Assembly: GCA_015067995.1 (NCBI GenBank)
Contig: SVLJ01000001.1
Coordinates: 124,001 to 188,000 of the forward strand
Length of the DNA stretch: 64,000 nucleotides
Source: Oscillospiraceae bacterium
GTDB taxonomy: Bacteria > Bacillota > Clostridia > Oscillospirales > Oscillospiraceae
Reading direction: 5' to 3'
The notes beneath the pieces were generated by a model. The model was given only the letters and a program-made list of their open reading frames with translations. It ran no database searches and had not been told where the DNA came from. A program made the position numbers and the translations under genes. Numbering within the stretch: the stretch's first letter is position 1; each line of letters begins with the position of its first letter. Below are positions 60,802-64,000 of this stretch, in pieces.

Positions 60802-62035
60802 GCGAATTCTGATTATCGGCGGAGGCGCAGCAGGTATGATGGCAGCCATCACAGCTGCTGAGTGTGGTGCGTCTGTTACATTGCTGGAACCCAATGAGCG
60901 TTTGGGTAAGAAACTGAATATCACAGGCAAAGGCCGCTGCAATGTCACCAATTTCGCTGCTCTGGAGGAGTTGCTGGCACATATCGCAAAGAATGGGCGT
61001 TTTTTATACAGTGCATTTTCTCGCTTTGACGGACATGATACCATGGCGTTTTTTGAAAAGCTCGGTGTTCCGCTGAAGGTAGAGCGGGGGAATCGTGTAT
61101 TTCCTGTTTCCGACCGTTCCTTCGATGTCAGTGGCGCCTTGGAGCGCAGGATGCGCGCTCTTGGTGTTCGCTGGCTCCGGGACCGGGCGGTATCGCTTAT
61201 TATCCATGACGAGCGTGTTGTCGGCGCTGCTGGTGAAAAAGAAGAGTACTCTGCGGATGCAGTCGTTGTTGCTACCGGCGGCATTTCCTATCCTGCCACC
61301 GGATCTACCGGAGACGGATATCGTATGGCACGTGAGGCAGGACACACGATCGTGGAACCGACTGCTTCTCTGGTTCCTCTGGTCAGCGATGACCCGGCTT
61401 GTCCTGCAATGCAGGGCCTTGCATTGAAAAACGTCCAACTTACAGTTCGCAATCAGAAAAAGAAAGTTGTCTTTGAGGATTTCGGCGAATTGCTGTTTAC
61501 CCATTTTGGATTGTCAGGGCCGCTGATTCTTTCCGCCAGCGCGCATATGCGCGATTTTACTAAGAATCAATATGTTCTTTCAATCGATCTCAAACCTGCG
61601 TTGGATGAAAAGAAACTGGAAGCTCGGATTCTGCGTGATATGGAAGAACGAAAGAATCAGAACTTCACTGCACTGTTGGGCGGATTGGTTCCGCACAGTA
61701 TGGTTCCGGTGCTGGCAGAGCGGTGTGGTGTCAGCGGCGACACCAAGATTCACTCTGTAACAAGAGAGCAGCGCCGCCGACTGGAAAGTGTTCTCAAGCA
61801 GTTTGAGATATCTGTCAGCGGAACAAGACCGGTCGCGGAAGCAATTGTTACTTCTGGCGGCATCAAAACGGGTGAAGTCAACCCCAACACAATGGAATCA
61901 AAGTGTGTAAAGGGACTTTACTTTGCAGGAGAAGTTCTGGATACAGATGCATACACAGGCGGATTTAATCTGCAGATCGCATGGGCGACCGGCAGGGCTG
62001 CGGGTGAAGCTGCCGCAAAAGCGGAAAACGAATAA
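60794..62035 (+). CDS. NAD(P)/FAD-dependent oxidoreductase, BaiN/HI0933 family
   Basis: 413 residues. The FAD-binding start is RILIIGGGAAGMMAAITAA (about 3-21), followed by NITGKGRCNVTN (about 43-54). ATGGISYPATGSTGDGYRMA lies near 162, and TSGGIKTGEVNPNTMESK and the C-terminal GEVLDTDAYTGGFNLQIAWATG complete the family. BaiN enzymes are linked to bile-acid or other reductions, but the family is broad and this gene's context gives no support for that. ATGs at 60791 and 60794 are both possible; GAGG is better spaced for 60794. Confidence 0.88.
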   Translation: MSKRILIIGGGAAGMMAAITAAECGASVTLLEPNERLGKKLNITGKGRCNVTNFAALEELLAHIAKNGRFLYSAFSRFDGHDTMAFFEKLGVPLKVERGNRVFPVSDRSFDVSGALERRMRALGVRWLRDRAVSLIIHDERVVGAAGEKEEYSADAVVVATGGISYPATGSTGDGYRMAREAGHTIVEPTASLVPLVSDDPACPAMQGLALKNVQLTVRNQKKKVVFEDFGELLFTHFGLSGPLILSASAHMRDFTKNQYVLSIDLKPALDEKKLEARILRDMEERKNQNFTALLGGLVPHSMVPVLAERCGVSGDTKIHSVTREQRRRLESVLKQFEISVSGTRPVAEAIVTSGGIKTGEVNPNTMESKCVKGLYFAGEVLDTDAYTGGFNLQIAWATGRAAGEAAAKAENE

Positions 62036-62058
62036 TAGGAAAAGAATCGAGGGACCCC

Positions 62059-62736
62059 ATGAAATATATCAGTGTTGCCATTGACGGCCCTTCTGGTGCC
62101 GGAAAAAGCACGTTGGCTAAGGATATTGCTGCGCATTTGAATTATTTGTATGTTGACACCGGTGCCATCTATCGAACCATTGGCTATTATGTTCTGTGCA
62201 GGAAGATAGATCCTGCCTGTGAAGAAGCTGTGACAGCAATTCTGCCGCAAGTGGATATTAAAATGTCATATGGTGAAGATGGCCTTCAGCACATGTATCT
62301 GAACGGTCAGGATGTTACCAGAGAGATCCGTCTGCCTGAGGTATCGTATTATGCCTCCTGCGTTTCTGCGCATCCCCCTGTTCGGGCATTCCTGCTGGAG
62401 ATGCAGCGGCAACTGGCCAGAGAGAATCATGTGATTATGGATGGCCGTGATATCGGCACCGTGGTTTTGCCGGATGCGCAGGTGAAAATTTACCTGACTG
62501 CTTCGCCGGAAGCGCGTGCGTACCGTCGCTGGCGTGAGTTGGAGCAGCGGGGAACTCCGCAGCCTTATGGAACTGTTCTTGCGGATATTCAGGCCCGGGA
62601 CTACAATGATACCAATCGCTCTGTGGCGCCCCTGCGTCAGGCAGAGGATGCTGTTCGGCTTGATACGACGGAAATGAATTTCCAGCAAAGTCGTGATGCG
62701 CTTTTGGCTATCATTTGTGAGAAGGTGGATGCATGA
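62059..62736 (+). CDS. cmk: Cytidylate kinase
   Basis: Phosphorylates CMP and dCMP, 225 residues. P-loop GPSGAGKST at 10-18, LYVDTGAIYRT (about 31-41), and the MDGRDIGTVVLPDAQVKIYLTASPEARAYRR region (about 132-160, described by position). Single-domain type. The cmk-plsC-ispH order is common in Clostridia. Its stop overlaps plsC by ATGA. Confidence 0.95.
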   Translation: MKYISVAIDGPSGAGKSTLAKDIAAHLNYLYVDTGAIYRTIGYYVLCRKIDPACEEAVTAILPQVDIKMSYGEDGLQHMYLNGQDVTREIRLPEVSYYASCVSAHPPVRAFLLEMQRQLARENHVIMDGRDIGTVVLPDAQVKIYLTASPEARAYRRWRELEQRGTPQPYGTVLADIQARDYNDTNRSVAPLRQAEDAVRLDTTEMNFQQSRDALLAIICEKVDA

Positions 62737-63326
62737 ATCGTTTGTTTCGAATCGCCTATAAAATTCTGGGGCCGATTCTCAGATGGATGTTCCGTTTGGA
62801 TGTTCAGGGTCTGGAAGCGCTGCCCAGCGGTGGCGTTCTCTTGTGCCCCAATCATTCCAGTAATTGGGATCCCGTACTGATGCTTGCGGCACTGCCCATT
62901 GATTATTGTCTGCACTGCATGGCGAAGGATTCGCTCTTTCGGATTCCCGTTCTGTCCCAGATCATTCGTCATTTTGGCGGTTTTCCGGTAGCGCGTGGCC
63001 ATTCAGACATTCAGGCTGTGAAAACAGCTCTGAAGGTTATCAAGGACGGCGAAAACCTGCTGATTTTTCCTGAGGGAACGCGGGTGGCATATGAAGGAGA
63101 GGTTCGGGCCAAGGGCGGTGTTGCCATGATTGCAACCCGAACCGGAGCGAAAGTCATTCCGGTGTTTATTTCCAGAGAGAAGAAATTTTTCCGGAAAACC
63201 AGAATTGTTTTCGGTGAGCAGTATATACCGGTATATGCCGGACGCAAGCCCACGGCAGAGGAGAATCAGATCATTGCGGATGAGATTCTGGAGCGTGCCT
63301 ATGCACTGGGGAGGGGAGACGCATGA
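62733..63326 (+). CDS. plsC: 1-acyl-sn-glycerol-3-phosphate acyltransferase
   Basis: Makes phosphatidic acid at the membrane, 197 residues. The HX4D catalytic motif is H41-SSNW-D46, and the substrate-binding FPEGTR runs from residue 112. GGVAMIATRTGAKVIPVFI follows. Overlaps cmk at its start and ispH at its end, so translation is coupled along the row. Confidence 0.93.
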   Translation: MNRLFRIAYKILGPILRWMFRLDVQGLEALPSGGVLLCPNHSSNWDPVLMLAALPIDYCLHCMAKDSLFRIPVLSQIIRHFGGFPVARGHSDIQAVKTALKVIKDGENLLIFPEGTRVAYEGEVRAKGGVAMIATRTGAKVIPVFISREKKFFRKTRIVFGEQYIPVYAGRKPTAEENQIIADEILERAYALGRGDA

Positions 63327-64000
63327 AAGTCATTCTTGCGGAATCCGCCGGTTTTTGCTATGGCGTGGAGCGAGCTGTCGCGCTGGCGCAAAAAACCGCT
63401 CAGGAATGCGGCGGCTGCCGGATGCTTGGTGATCTCATCCATAATGCGTATGTGGTGGAGGACCTGAGCCGCAAGGGTGTTCGAAAAGTGACGGACACAG
63501 GAGAGCTTCAGGCCGGCGACACTGTATTAATCCGCTCCCATGGTGAAATCAAGGACGTGCTGGACGAGATGGAGAACCGCGGGATCCGTTGTGTCAACGC
63601 TACATGTCCCAATGTTATGCGCATCCAGCGTCTGGTGGCTGAAGCGAATGCGCAGGGACGCCGCCCGCTGATCATCGGTGATCCCAAACATCCGGAAGTA
63701 ATGGGAGTTGCCAGCTGGTGCAAGGAACCGCTGATTTTGGAAACGCCCGACGAAGTGCAGACTTGGCTGGAAAAAGCACCGGAAAACCGCTATATTCCGC
63801 TTACGGTGGTGGCTCAGACAACCTGCATTCGTGAACTTTTTGAAACTTCTTCTAAAATCATAAAAAAAGAGTGTACAAACGCGAAAATATTTGATACAAT
63901 ATGCAATGCTACGCATAAGCGCCAGTCAGAAGCTGCCAAAATCGCAGCCTTGGCTGACGTGATGGTCGTGGTTGGAGACCGAAAGAGCGCAAACACCAAA
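63323..64000 (+). CDS. ispH: 4-hydroxy-3-methylbut-2-enyl diphosphate reductase (partial, runs off the window)
   Basis: Last step of the MEP isoprenoid pathway. 226 codons are visible and open at the edge. The three [4Fe-4S] ligands are C12 (AGFCYGVERAV), C95 (NATCPN) and C194 (ICNATHKRQSE); substrate His residues H40, H73 and H123 are present. In many Clostridia IspH is fused to ribosomal protein S1 repeats, which would lie beyond base 64000. ATG overlaps the plsC stop, with GGGGAG upstream. Confidence 0.96.
   Translation, partial: MKVILAESAGFCYGVERAVALAQKTAQECGGCRMLGDLIHNAYVVEDLSRKGVRKVTDTGELQAGDTVLIRSHGEIKDVLDEMENRGIRCVNATCPNVMRIQRLVAEANAQGRRPLIIGDPKHPEVMGVASWCKEPLILETPDEVQTWLEKAPENRYIPLTVVAQTTCIRELFETSSKIIKKECTNAKIFDTICNATHKRQSEAAKIAALADVMVVVGDRKSANTK

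Noticed and set aside
60794-62035. A bile-acid-converting BaiN enzyme.
   Set aside because: The family is broad and no bai genes surround it; only the family name is retained.

Overview
The window is about 64 kb of chromosome from a spore-forming, butyrate-producing member of the Clostridia, most likely Oscillospirales or a close relative. The taxonomic call is inference. It rests on a complete crt/hbd/bcd/etfBA butyryl-CoA route, sporulation genes (sigG, a ymxH-type gene, a spoIVFA/spoIVFB-like pair, ytfJ, a DacB-like carboxypeptidase), Gram-positive wall genes (tagO/wecA-type, wecB, rodA, ddl, murF), strong GGAGG ribosome sites and a T-box riboswitch. Almost everything is housekeeping chromosome. 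I saw no insertion sequence, prophage, integrase or CRISPR array. Both ends cut genes: the 3' end of atpD on the left and the 5' part of ispH on the right.

Layout. 1-0.6 kb: end of the ATP synthase operon. 0.6-3.2 kb (minus): gltX-asnA. 3.3-7.5 kb: trpS, two teichoic-acid or cell-surface sugar genes and an exported protein. 7.6-10.2 kb: a hemolysin III family protein facing a tsaE-tsaB-upp operon. 10.2-12.6 kb: rodA and an SLH-domain surface protein. 12.6-23.6 kb: one long apparent operon, ddl-murF-ABC-F-YdcF-like-flavodoxin-prfA-(Sua5::CoaE fusion)-M18 peptidase-acyl-CoA dehydrogenase. 23.6-24.4 kb: trmB. 24.4-29.7 kb: butyrate genes in two transcription units, crt-hbd and bcd-etfB-etfA. 29.8-32.2 kb: Sapep-type dipeptidase, a coiled-coil protein and tRNA-Arg. 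32.3-35 kb: ilvBN behind a leader-peptide attenuator. 35-39.8 kb: FAD/Rieske oxidoreductase, azlCD, Fe-S aldo/keto reductase and an FUSC-type membrane protein. 39.9-41.6 kb: tRNA-Pro and the spoIVFA/FB-like pair. 41.6-49.6 kb: rplS, T-box/alaS, HIT protein, comEC, holA, rnmV. 49.6-54.6 kb: glnS, sigG, ymxH-like, rpsB-tsf. 54.7-59.8 kb: site-2 protease-scpA-scpB-DUF2953-ytfJ-dacB-rluB. 59.8-64 kb: RpiR regulator, BaiN-like flavoprotein, cmk, plsC, ispH.

The most interesting signals are regulatory. (1) A 32-residue leader peptide packed with Val, Leu and Ile codons, with a promoter in front and an intrinsic terminator behind, precedes ilvB. This looks like transcription attenuation by branched-chain amino-acid supply. 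(2) The two butyrate promoters share an imperfect 17-bp palindrome overlapping their -35 elements and a near-identical motif at the predicted transcript start, which suggests a common regulator. (3) alaS has a T-box leader with a GCC (Ala) specifier candidate. (4) The sigG/ymxH intergenic region carries opposed sporulation-sigma-like promoters. The most unusual protein is a single polypeptide joining a Sua5-type threonylcarbamoyl-AMP synthase to a divergent dephospho-CoA kinase.
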